Source of the DNA: Gnetum montanum
Taxonomy: Eukaryota > Streptophyta > Gnetopsida > Gnetales > Gnetaceae
Length of the DNA stretch: 64,000 nucleotides
Reading direction: 5' to 3'
NCBI GenBank assembly: GCA_015680685.1
Contig: MNCI01004050.1
Span: 377,971 to 441,970 of the forward strand
Under the pieces are notes generated by a model. It saw only the letters and a list, made by a program, of their open reading frames with translations. It was not told the DNA's origin and searched no databases. The position numbers were made by a program, and so were the translations under genes. Shown piece by piece: positions 36,201-46,063 of this stretch. Position 1 is the stretch's first letter. Each line of letters begins with the position of its first letter.

Positions 36201-37588
36201 CATCCAACCAACCAGACTCCTTGCATCTGTTGTAGGTTTTGGGATACCGAGTTGGGTAGGTTTTGTACTCACCCCTGCATTGGCCTATCACACCTGCGTG
36301 CATATTCTCAGCAGAAGAAAACTCCCGTAGCACCATCTATGCTAAGTTCAACACATCCGTATTGCCATGAAACCCATTCTCGTTGATGAAAAACCTAGTA
36401 ACAAAAAATACACTATTAACATTTAGCTAGCATAGCAAACATTGCATAACATAGCAGAACATGGCTACAAAACTCACCTACCAACACTGTAAACCATTCT
36501 TGGTGGGTTTTGGAAGCACGTTCCCATGTGACATGCAATAAATAAAGTGTTGTAGGGATGGTAGCAATTATACTCAGGAATCTCCTAGATCCAGACCAAA
36601 TGCCTCAAATTTTTTGTGTGCTAACTGGATCCTTCTCCCTGCCCGCTGCTAATTGCTCCATCCGTCAAAAATCTCAGAATACCCTAATTTGCCCCAGGCA
36701 ACAGGGTTTCTATTATGGTGGTCACTACCTCCTCCGCCAAGTGTGACCAAACGATCACATTGAAGCGTTGGAGGAGAAATTGCAGAAATCCTACACTCCC
36801 TCCTGGAACCAGACTGCTTGCTGTCCCACACGTGCATGGGGCAGAGGAACATTGGCCATTGGTTCGCTTACGTAGCACAAGACCCCTACAATTTCTAGGA
36901 TAATCAAGATCAGCCTTAGCGCCACCCTGCATAACACAATAGCAAATGTTAACAGCATGTTTGAGTGAAGTTCAAATATAGCGTAGAAAAATTAGCATTT
37001 AGCAGATGGCGTAGCATGACTCTCTTCATACACATAGCGTAGCAAAAAACACAAAGGCAATAGCGTAGAAAAAATAGCTTAGCGTAGCAACAAAGTGATT
37101 AACCCTAACAAAGCAATTAGCATCATGCCATGAAAGAACACGTGTTACACTGTCACATCATGCACATGGCCAAACCCTCCTAAGGGTCATACACTATGCT
37201 ATTTGCATGCCAAGTGGCTCAAATCGTCTAAGCCTCTGTAGTAATGATAGCCATAGCGATGGTAGTCTAGGTGACCTTGCATGCAACCTTAGCGTAGCGT
37301 CTGTATATCCGCCACGGTTGAAACGGCAATAGCGATAGTGTAAGGGCCAAAAAAATGACAACACGATGACATAAAAACACATATAGCTAAACAAAATCAT
37401 AGAAATAAGGCAAGGAAAGCAAAAATAATAACAGAGGCGTAAGAAAATAGAGGAAGCATAGCAGCCTACCGGGTCAACGGTGTCTCCTTTCGCACCACGA
37501 CGCACGCCTACCACACACGCCCTAGGGTTTCCTTCACTTCGTCAACCTTGGCAAGTGCCAGTTGTTTGCGTTCTTTTCTGGGAGCCAT
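33255..37588 (-). pseudogene. Antisense intron-bearing HAD/FCP1-like gene of element C
   Basis: Starts at the ATG at 37588 (MAPRKERKQLAL) and ends at a TGA at 33257-33255. Exons with clear boundaries, in minus order: 37588-37470 (donor GTAGGC); 36926-36478 (acceptor TTATGCAG, donor GTGAGT); from 36394 (acceptor TTACTAG); one ending 35201 (donor GTAAAT); 35053-34600, strongly acidic (donor GTAGGA); 34511-34377 (donor GTAAGT); from 34269 (acceptor GTCACAG) to about 33482; and 33395-33255, acidic tail. The second exon resembles the FCP1/NIF-type HAD fold: LILIILEIVGVLC, FLQFLLQRFNVIVWSHL, YHPYNTLF and QNPPR, but the expected Asp pairs are missing. A Trp-rich helical part is encoded at 34230-33480. 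Stops are few, mainly TAG. Similarity to HAD proteins is judged from memory and is moderate. Confidence 0.65.
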
Positions 37589-37742
37589 CGTCTCACTTGC
37601 CGACTCCTTCTTTGTTGCTATGTCGAATCGTCTTGCTCTCTATTGGCATAATCGCTCTATGCTCCGAATGTGGGCTCTGCGCTCTGAATGTGGGCTTTGC
37701 GCTGTTACGATGAAAATGACGAGTTTACTAGGGGTTAATCCC

Positions 37743-37750
37743 TATTTATA
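37743..37750 (-). promoter_or_regulatory. TATA box of the antisense gene in C
   Basis: The minus strand reads GGCTATAAATAGGG about 155 bases upstream of the ATG at 37588. D has TATATA at about the same distance (45697-45691), so each copy has its own promoter separate from the LTR. The exon also has AAACCCTAG (about 37525), a telo-box-like motif common near plant promoters. Confidence 0.65.
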
Positions 37751-37924
37751 GCCGTAATAGTAAAAAAAAATAAGCTTGTTATTCTCTCTTCCCATTTAAT
37801 GCAGAGTATTCCGTGCAGTGTAGCATGCCCATCCCACCACGATGTAGTAGCACTGTTCGCATTAAGACAGGTGGGCCTGGGCGAAAAGTCTTGACACGCT
37901 CCAAACTAGCCGTTTGCCTTCACA
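37751..37924. other. Upstream region of the antisense gene in C
   Basis: Presumed promoter-proximal DNA with TGCAGTGTAGCATGCCC at 37815-37831. No coding sequence supported. Confidence 0.4.
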
Positions 37925-38345
37925 AAAATATCTTGTTAGCGGTCCACAAAGACCTTAAACTAATAATGCTAATGCATAGTTTCGATCTAGTTAGCAGTCA
38001 AAAAAGACCTTAAACTAACAACTTCGACCTTTTTACTTGTTAGAAGTCTGCAAAGACATTAAACTAGCAGTTTTGCATTTTTACAATAGCAGTTTTCTAT
38101 TCTTTATACTAGTTGTTTTGCATTTCTATGTCTAGGCAATCCGCAAAGACCTTAAACTAGCACCTTCCAAATTTCGCATTCTGGCAGTTCACAATGACCT
38201 TAAACTAATGATCTAACCTATTAGCAGTCCGCAAAGACATTAAACTAGCAGCTTTGCATTTATAGTTTTGCATTTTTGCACCAGCAGTTTTACATTTTTA
38301 CTTCCAGGAGGTCCACCACGGCCTTAAACATGGCAAATCTTAAGC
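37925..38345 (+). repeat. Tandem repeat array 2 of element C
   Basis: About eight irregular units with core AGTCCGCAAAGACCTTAAAC plus TAGCA, separated by T-rich spacers of varying length. It lies between the antisense promoter and the RT block. D retains one unit at 45896-45920 (GTCTGCTAAGACCTAAAAC). Confidence 0.85.
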
Positions 38346-38399
38346 TTTCTATCATACTTTCCATTTATCTCCATTCCTCGCATTTCATTACTACTTTGC

Positions 38400-38431
38400 A
38401 AATTTTCACTATGCACAGTTACTACGAACAG
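38400..38431 (+). other. Candidate intron acceptor before the RT block of C
   Basis: A pyrimidine-rich stretch leads to ACGAACAG|GTACCTCTTGAC. D has AAAATAG|GTGCCACTTGAC at 46021 after TTTCTTTCTTTCATTT. The AG and the following bases are conserved while the upstream sequence is not. Ogre-type Tat elements splice out an intron between protease and RT. No donor was identified. Confidence 0.45.
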
Positions 38432-38473
38432 GTACCTCTTGACTAGACTTTCATCTCATTTTGGCAAGTTGAG

Positions 38474-39756
38474 CGAGAATGGAAATCCATCATGATCTCT
38501 CTTCACCTTTAGCTTTAGCAAGTCCACATGGCAAACTCATAAGACAACTGAACCCATAGCTAATAGACTAGGAATCACCCGCAGTTAGCACCATAGCATC
38601 CTTAGAAGCATCCCCAAACTGGCCTGAGCATCTAGTCCAAGCCCTAGATTTAGAGGTCGGGGATGTCACTAAGGACCCTCTCATCGAAATGCCTGTGACC
38701 ACATCTAGGGGGAAGGTAAAAACATTGACACTTAGTTCCCTCCTAGATTCACAAACGCACAAAGATGTAGCCAAAATTCTACAAGATAACATTGAAGTCT
38801 TTGCATGGTCATACAACGACATGCCGGGTTTAGATCCGAGGCTGATATAACACAACATCATCTTAGACACGCGCATCAAAGCGGTTAAGCAGAAGGCTTG
38901 CAAGGTTAAACCAGAGATTGCACTAACCGTATGGGATGAAATCACCAAGCTATACCAGGTTGGTTTCATCCGAGCAGTTGATTACTTAGAATGGATTTCT
39001 AACATCGTTGTAGTTTCTAAGAAAACGGGAGGAAAATGAATCTGTATAGACTTCTGGGATCTAAACAAGGCAACGATCAAAGATGATTTCCCACTTCCAA
39101 GTATCGATCAACTCATTGACACTATGGCTAGTCATGCTCTATTATCCTTCATGGATGATTTCTCCGACTACAACCAAATTCGCATTAACCCAAAGCATCA
39201 GTTAACAACAACCTTCATGACCCCATGGGGTACCTTTTGTTATACTATGATGCCTTTTAGGCTCAAGAACGTCAGAGCAACCTACCAGCGAGCCATGACT
39301 TACATCTTTAGTGACTACATCTTAGAAACGCTGAACAATTACGTGGACGACATAGCAGTGAAATCCAAGGAAGCCTCCAATCATCCCAACGATCTAGGTG
39401 TACTTCTCAAATATTGCCAAATGCATGATTTACGCCTCAATCGTAAAAAGTGTGTCTTTGGGGTGAGAACCGGACGCATGTCAGAGTTTGTAGTATCAGA
39501 GGCTGGAATACGAGTGGACCTTGACAAAGTCAAGGCCATCGTTAACTTGGCGCCACCTACAAATCTTAAGGAATTACGCAGGTTACAAGGTAGAGTACAG
39601 TTCATCATAAGGTTTATAGCAAAATTGACTAACAAGTTACACCCCATGCAACATCTACTGAAGAAAGGGGTTAACTTCGAATGGACACCACAGTGCCAAC
39701 AAGCCTTTGATGATCTGAAGAAAGATCTTTTACACCTCCCAACTATTTACCCACTA
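38474..39756 (+). pseudogene. Reverse transcriptase of element C
   Basis: One frame runs from about 38474 (RMEIHHDLSS) through the RT core. Motifs: MPGLDPRL, SNIVVVSKK, LNKATIKDDFPLPSIDQLID, LSFMDDFSDYNQI, FMTPWGTFCY, and the catalytic YVDD at 39340-39351. The thumb and connection (LRRLQGRVQFIIRFIAKL) follow. RT copies element RNA to DNA. Interruptions include TAA at 38848 (CAA expected) and TGA at about 39037 (CGA expected). The plus frame 39124-39759 is the longest open piece. No Met start is needed if it is expressed by splicing. Confidence 0.9.
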
Positions 39757-40070
39757 TAGAGGGATAGGCCTTTCTTCATCTACCTTGCCACCTCAGACAC
39801 GTCTATTGCGGCACTGTTATGTCAGAAACAGGATGATGGTTCTGAGATACCAGTGTACTACCTACGCCATGCACTAATAGCGTATGAAGTGAAATACAAT
39901 GAGGTGGAGAGAAACTGCCTTGCCTTAGTGTTTGCATTGAAGAAGTGGAGACACTACCTATTTTGTAGCAAGATTAACATTATTTGCAAAAGCAACATAC
40001 TCCAGGCTATCACAAACAATCTGTATGAAAGTAGTAGGATAGCCCGATGGAAAGCAATAATAGCATAATT
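39757..40070 (+). pseudogene. First (gypsy-type) RNase H of element C
   Basis: Follows RT after a TAG. It reads FFIYLATSDTSIAALL, YYLRHALIAYEVKYNEVERNC and LVFALKKWRHYLF. The canonical DASD start reads ATSD, as is usual in Tat elements, where this domain is thought to have become a structural tether. It is followed directly by a linker and a second RNase H. Confidence 0.8.
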
Positions 40071-40140
40071 CAATTTGCATTATGTGAGCCAATTTTCGAC
40101 GAAAGGTCAAGCCATACCAACGCAACCTACGACCTCACCT

Positions 40141-40665
40141 GTCAATGACCAGGCGATCATAGATCTTGAATTCCCAGACGAGCATGTTAGCACTATCAAC
40201 GTCATCCCGCCACATCTTGAAGCTACTTTGCATTTTGACGGTGCCTCGACCATGTGAGGGGGTAGTGTAGCTGCTTTCATTACGTTCCCCTCTGGGAAAA
40301 TGCATCCTTTTGCTTATCGATTTGCATTCCTTTGTACAAATAATGTGGTAGAGTACGAGGGGTTACTCAAGGGCCTCTTAGTAGCCCAAGCATTAAGCAT
40401 ACAACACCTGGCGATTCGTGGAGATTCACAACTAGTTGTGAATCAAATCATCGAGGTCTATGCTTGCAAGGCTACACACCTACAACCCTACAGCGACTTA
40501 GTGAAAAGCCTACTCAAACAGTTTGCAACAACAGATGTGCAACACATGCCACACAACGAAAACACCGTAGCAGACGCCTTTGCCACCCTAGCATTAAATA
40601 TTCCACCACACTTGTTCATAAGTTTGCCAACCTCGATTACTGAGTGTATGGAGCCTATCACTTAG
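40141..40665 (+). pseudogene. Second (archaeal-type) RNase H of element C
   Basis: Reads LHFDGAST, GGSVAAFI, VEYEGLL, RGDSQLVVNQI and NTVADAFATLAL. All four acidic residues expected for an active RNase HI are present: Asp 40237-40239, Glu 40351-40353, Asp 40423-40425, Asp 40573-40575. A second RNase H between the first one and integrase marks the Tat lineage. One TGA at about 40256 interrupts it; a TAG at 40663 ends the open piece. Confidence 0.85.
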
Positions 40666-41941
40666 GTGGTACACATAGCCTCTATCAGTGCTACGAATAC
40701 CCAGGAGTGGTATGCCAACATTAAAGCCTACCTGCAACATGGTGAGCCCCCAAGCGGATTGACATCTTCCTAGAGAGATGCAATTCGTAATCATGCTCGG
40801 CAATATGTGCTCATGGGAGACAATGCTCTATGAAAACGCTCCTATGACAGGATATTGTTGGCATGCATAAATGAGGAGTAAGCGCATAAGGTGATTAATG
40901 AAGTACATGAGGGACTGTGCAGTGGACACATAGCACCTAGGGCTATGGCTGCAAAAATTAGACTTCTAGGGTACTACTGGCCTCACATGGAGCGTGATTG
41001 CCTGGCCAAAGTCAAAACATGTGATACATGCCAACGATATGCAAATCTCATACACGTTTCACCCACAGAATTACATCTAACACAAATCACGTGGCCTTTC
41101 CAACGATGGGGACTAGACCTCATAGGACCTATCATGCCTAAGTCCTCCGCAGGGCATAGCTTCATCATCACTACCACTAAGTATTTTCCTAAGTGGGTAG
41201 AGGCTATTCCCCTAAGGAAGACTACATCTCAGTAGGTTTGCCACTTCATCTTGGACAACATCGTGACAAGGTTTGGGCTTCTATGACTATTGTGACCGAC
41301 AACGGGCAACAGTTCAATAGTGCGGAAACCTAAACCTTTTGTAGCAATCTTGGCATCAGAAAATCATTCTCCTTGCCATATTACCCGCAAGTGAATAGAC
41401 AGCAGAGGCTACAAATAAGTCCATCATCAACTTGTTGAAGAAAATGCTTAACAACAGCAAGAGGTGATGGCATGAGCAAATCCTCTATGTGCTATGGGCT
41501 TACAGGACAACATGTAGGACTGCGACAGGTAAGACACCTTATAGTCTTATTTATGGATCTGAAGCGGTGTTACTTCTTGAGTTGCAGGTGTCATCACTCT
41601 GGATGATCCTATCGAATGTCATGAGCGAAGCCCAAAACAACGAGTCAAGGATCATCGACCTTGACTTAATAAAGGAGGATGTGCACAAATGTTGTATAGA
41701 GCATTATTAGAATAAGCAAAGACAAAAACATCATGCAAATCCACATCAACAGCCAATACAGAAGGGAGACCTTGTTCTCAAGGCTGTCTGAGAGCATATG
41801 AACAAATTCTCAGCAAAATGGGAAGGTCCATACATGGTCACAAAAGCCTTTGGGAACAGGGCCTTCAAGCTGGCAGATATGGATGGCAACAAGTTTGCAA
41901 ATCCAATGAATCACTCATACCTCAAGTCGTACTACATCTGA
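40666..41941 (+). pseudogene. Integrase of element C
   Basis: The zinc-binding part reads HEGLCSGHIAPRAMAAKI and CDTCQRY (about 40906-41040). The catalytic core starts WGLDLIGPI (about 41107), then TDNGQQFN (about 41298), and the Glu region near 41400. Two one-base deletions are inferred, near 41281 and near 41403 beside the catalytic Glu. The C-terminal part resumes at 41489 (LWAYRTT, YGSEAV) and ends with WEGPYMVTKAF and NHSYLKSYYI, stop at 41939-41941. The family function is insertion of the DNA copy into the genome. Confidence 0.85.
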
Positions 41942-41944
41942 AGC

Positions 41945-42415
41945 ATGAACACAGTAAGCAATCGTCTGCTATGACGTAAAACTGGCAAAGCTTGTCTGCT
42001 ACGATGTTAAACTGGCAAACAAATGTCTGCTATGACGTAAAACTGGCACAGACACTTCGCTATGACTATAAACTAGCACAGACCGTCTGCTACGACGTAA
42101 AACTAGCACAAATAGTCCGCTATGACTATAAATTGGCACGGACTATCTACCATGACATAAAACTGGCAAAGCATGATTTGGTAGGACCTTAAACTAGTTC
42201 ATCCACCATCTGCTATGATGAAAAACTAGCACAGCGGTCTACTAGGATGTTAAACTAGCATAGCAACCGTCTGCTATGATGTTAAACTAGCACATACAGT
42301 CTGCTAGGATCTTAAACTAGCATAGCAGTCTGCTAGGACCTTAAACTAGTACAGCACAGTCTGCTGAGACCTTAAACCAGCACACCATGGTCTTCCAGGA
42401 TCTTAAACTGGGTTC
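41945..42415 (+). repeat. Tandem repeat array 3 of element C
   Basis: About thirteen units of 30-37 bp, consensus near GTCTGCTATGACGTAAAACT plus GGCACA, grading into GTCTGCTAGGACCTTAAACT. It begins right after the integrase stop. Extra-long 3' UTRs with tandem repeats are a known trait of Ogre-like elements. Confidence 0.95.
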
Positions 42416-43757
42416 ACGGCATGTCCCCAGCATGCATCTATGCCAATACACATCAAGCAAGCATGCACAGTGCCGACATGGGGTGGGACGTTGCAATTCC
42501 AAAATGTAGTTCACAACGCCAAGAAAACACCCTCTAGAACATATGCAGCACCACTGCTCTTGGCATCTTGCTGATCCTCTGGAGATGTCGTACGACATCC
42601 TGCTGACCCTCCAGACCTACTGCCGCCATGTCTCATCGCCCTAGTAGTAGCTTCCCTGGTCAGCACCTGTTGCTGAAGTTCTAATAGTATTATGGCCTAG
42701 CCACAATATTGTTATCCTCAGCCCCTTGCTAGCGTCCAATCTCAAGAGACATTCAGCTACTGGGTAGCCCATCTCATAGCTGAACTGATAATGCTTGCCT
42801 TAGTTAGGGATTCCTGAGCATCTGCATTCATAGCAACTCCTAGCCTCCTCAGTGCCAACTCCTCCACACTGATGCTACCAAGGTCGCTGCCGGCCTTCCT
42901 GGTTTGGACATCACATGCCTTAGTAATGTTCAAAGCTCCAGCAGCGTCTACAGCAAGCAAGACCTTTACCTTCATTTTGCATCATGGTTGTTTCTCCTGG
43001 TTTTCTTTTTGTTATGTTTGTAGGGTGCATACCAAAGGGGCCTTAGTCAACTGTGCCTTGCGCCACGGCGGCAGGACACTACATCATTACAAGGTGATCA
43101 TCCTGATTAGCTTGGCTACTTCGAAGTGCACATCCTGTCCTCCCCTTTACCTACCTTATCGCATTCCTTACACTCGCAATCCACTCTTTCCCCTCTTTTA
43201 CAAGCTTTTCCCGATGCCTGTTAAGCCCTCCCATTTGCCCAACTGCAAAGTCCATGATGCGCGTAACACATCTCGCCACATGGGAAGCATCTGTAGGCAG
43301 GTTAAAGCCCCATGTGGATGTAACACAACTCATCCTGGAAAAGAAACACCTATCCTACGACAAGGTTATTTACAAATGTAAAAGGCAAAACAGCAAAAGA
43401 AAAATGTAAGAGAGCAAAAGCTCACATGCAAAAAAAAAATCTTTCCTAAAACCAAATGGCACATAAGTTGTTTTGCAATCACCCTCTCTAAGCATTTCAA
43501 CGAGAGGTTGAAGGTCAATAAAAGAAAAGATGACCATGCAAACAACTCCCTCACAAGCATTCCGACGAGGGATCCTGCTAAGTTTCATCTTTACCATTTC
43601 CCTAAACCTCCCTCCCCTTGCTTAACCTCCTTCCCCCTGCTTAAACCTTCCCCTTTCCATGCATAACCAATGCTGCACTCTCAAGCATAGCTGAGCGACA
43701 TCTTGGTGATTACCGAAGAGCAATGTTAGCATTTTGTCTTCCGTGGTGTTTCATATT
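42416..43757 (+). other. 3' UTR of element C
   Basis: No convincing gene on either strand. It aligns with 49960-51081 of D in several blocks, for example GTGGATGTAACACAA at about 43314 and 50520. The 169-codon plus frame at 42872-43381 has no recognised domain and is not open in D. Confidence 0.6.
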
Positions 43758-43810
43758 CTTTGTCGACGTCTCTCAGGTCCATCCTCTAGACGTCAACAAA
43801 GAGGGGCCAA
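43758..43810 (+). promoter_or_regulatory. Hairpin plus polypurine tract of element C
   Basis: CTTTGTCGACGTCT (43758-43771) and AGACGTCAACAAAG (43788-43801) pair in 13 of 14 positions with a 16-base loop. The purine tract AGAGGGGCCAA follows and ends at the 3' LTR. D has the same arrangement, with mutated arms, at 51082-51134. Confidence 0.8.
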
Positions 43811-45518
43811 TGAAACACCCTAAATTTTCAAGGCACTCTTGCTTCACCAGGGTCACCAACGTCTTGGACATGAGGCTCACATTTCCACAAGTGTAGCCTC
43901 ATGATAGTTTGGCATGATGTTGAGAGTTGTCGATGGTGCTCAGGATACACAAAATAGTTTGGCAAGTTTTCTAGTCAAGAAGTTTGCTACACTATGTAGC
44001 GTAGCAGGCCTCGGAAGACAGTTGTTTAGGCAATCAACTGTGAACTATTGCAAGACAAAGTGCTACGCTATGCTATGCTACGCAGCATAGCAAAAGCAAG
44101 AAAGAAAGGCCCAACTTACTTAGTGATTTCAATTGCACTCAATAAGCACCTCTGCCCTTTAAAACCAGTTGCTTCACTCAACTTTAAGTTCTTCAGCAAA
44201 GCTCCTCTTACTAGAAAAGTAGCAGATTAAGCAAAAAGCAAGCTATGTTGGCTGCTACACTATGCTACGCTATGCAGCGTAGCACAGCATAGTGATGATG
44301 CAAGAATGACAAAAGGCTTCTCGAAAGCTAGGATCAGCAAGTTCAAAGGCTTCACATCACAGAGAACAAAGGTTGCAAATTATTAGCATGATCATCAAAC
44401 AAAAGTTTACAACTTAAGTGCAAATCACAGTTAAAGCCAACTGCTATGCTACGTAGCGTAGCATAGCGTAGCAATCATGCAGAACCAACCAATACACTTC
44501 AAAGGCTTCCAGCACCTGCAATTAACTCCAACGCAAATTTCTTCTTCGAATTGGTGACTACGCTATGCTACACTACATAGTGTAGCACAGCGTAGCAAGT
44601 AGCTACGCTCCATAGCATAGCAGACAACTATGCTACATCAGTGCACTTCACTCCTTTTCTACATCGTTGGCACACCTGATCCCAACATCTCTAGTTTCGA
44701 CAGTGTGATTGCAGTGCAGCAGGCTCATCAACCAGCTTTGCATGTCCATGTAGCACAGACATGTCAACACCTTGTGGGTGGTCCAGGACACATGGCATCC
44801 AAACCACATTTCTCACGTGCTCCTAGCCCTACAAATACCTCGACGAGCAATGCTCCAAGGGTTGGCAAATCGATTGAAAAATCTGTTGGTAGGTTGGCAA
44901 AAATTTGTTGGCAAGTTGGAAAATTTTTTGCCTCTTAGCAATATTTGGCAAAAATTTATGCAGTTGGCAAGTTGGCAATTTCGGTTGGCAATTTTGAGTA
45001 GCTTTGAGCATTGTTCACAAAAATTAAGAACCCTCCCTTTTGGCAAATTGGCAATTCTCCCAGTTGGCCTTGTTAGCATTTTGTGTTGTTGGCTTTTGAG
45101 CCTCCGGTCAAGTGCATAGTTGGTTTGCTTTAAACTCCCTAGTTACTTTTGGGATCTCTATGCTTCCCAGTGTTGTGTAACCAATTGTATCCACCTTGAT
45201 AAAGTAAAGCCGTAATCTTGAAGCAGTGCATTTCTTAACTCCAGTTCACTTTATTTTCCTATTTATCATTGCATTTTACATTATTTTTCAGTTCATCACA
45301 TTTAATAATTTTTATTTTACGCTATAAGCATTGTCTCTCAAAACGACGTTTGCAAAAGGTTTAGTGACACCGACTAAGTCCCTGTCTGATCAACCAGACC
45401 GTTTAGGGCACCCCATTTCCATTTTATCCAGCACTGCCCTCGTGCAGATCCAGGGTTAAGACTATTTGACCAACAACCTCTCGGTGTTTTCCAGCCACCG
45501 ATGTTTTCGGTCGCTACA
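43811..45518 (+). repeat. 3' LTR of element C
   Basis: From TGAAACACCCTAAATTTTC to TTTTCGGTCGCTACA, 1708 bp against 1747 bp for the 5' LTR. Palindromes are at about 44060-44095, 44255-44295, 44445-44475 and 44560-44600. The TATA box has a T to C change. Confidence 0.95.
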
Positions 45519-45523
45519 TCTCC
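45519..45523. repeat. Right target-site duplication of element C (TCTCC)
   Basis: Identical to 26611-26615. Confidence 0.95.
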
Positions 45524-45700
45524 CTTGACAACGTTCACCAACCCTAGGTGAAGGTGTCCACTCCAATGCATCATCTTTTCCCCAACTATGCTCTCCACTA
45601 ACAGTGAAGGAAGAAGCAATGGTAGACTATGCTCTCAATGTTGTAGTAGAAAATAGCAAAATGACAACTTACCATGGTAAAAACACACCTATATATCCTC
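45524..45700 (-). pseudogene. First-exon start and promoter of the antisense gene of D
   Basis: Continuation of the D antisense gene on the far side of element C. The minus sequence from about 45590 to 45524 aligns with the first exon of the C gene (GGTTG...GAA...AAGG). A TATATA motif at 45697-45691 corresponds to the TATA box at 37750-37743 in C. Element C therefore separates the promoter and the first codons from the rest of the gene. Confidence 0.5.
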
Positions 45701-46063
45701 TTGGGATCATTTGATGATCCACCAATCTGGGACTATGCTCCACACCAAGCGCGTAGTGGAGAAAGTAGTTAGGTGAGAGTGTAGTCAAACATATAAGCCT
45801 CGAAAAATTAATTTTTCACTGCCCTCTTGACACATAGGCTCATTCCACTCCTAGGCATGGCTAGCCCTCCTCGTGACCTCACGTTTGGCACATCCCCAGT
45901 CTGCTAAGACCTAAAACTGGCACTAACATGATTACCTCTCATTGCAATTCATGTGGATACATAGGTAAATTTTTACTCAATTTCTTTCTTTCATTTATGC
46001 ATGTTAACTTTGTTAAAATAGGTGCCACTTGACATTTTTCTGGTTTATTTTGCAACGAGACAA
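45701..46063 (+). other. Interval before the pol block of D
   Basis: Contains LTR-D-type motifs (GACTATGCTCC at about 45731), one repeat unit of array 2 (45896-45920), and the candidate acceptor AAAATAG|GTGCC at 46021. No separate gene. Confidence 0.5.

Larger units (their letters stand above)
26616..45518 (+). mobile_element. Element C: Tat/Ogre-like Ty3/gypsy retrotransposon
   Basis: The full-length innermost element, 18.9 kb, with two LTRs (1747 and 1708 bp), a perfect 5-bp target duplication, PBS, leader, gag-protease 28763-32472, antisense gene 33255-37588, pol 38474-41941, tandem-repeat 3' UTR, hairpin, PPT. It is the best preserved element: CG dinucleotides are still common, the RT motif YVDD and all four acidic residues of the second RNase H are present. 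The large size and the split between protease and RT fit Ogre-type Tat elements. It carries stops and frameshifts in every block and is not autonomous. Confidence 0.9.

Noticed and set aside
41945-42415. CRISPR-like array
   Set aside because: Units vary in length, are degenerate, lack uniform spacers and sit in a plant retroelement 3' UTR.
42872-43381. 169-codon plus-strand frame as a possible accessory gene
   Set aside because: Not conserved in the matching 3' UTR of D; no domain recognised.
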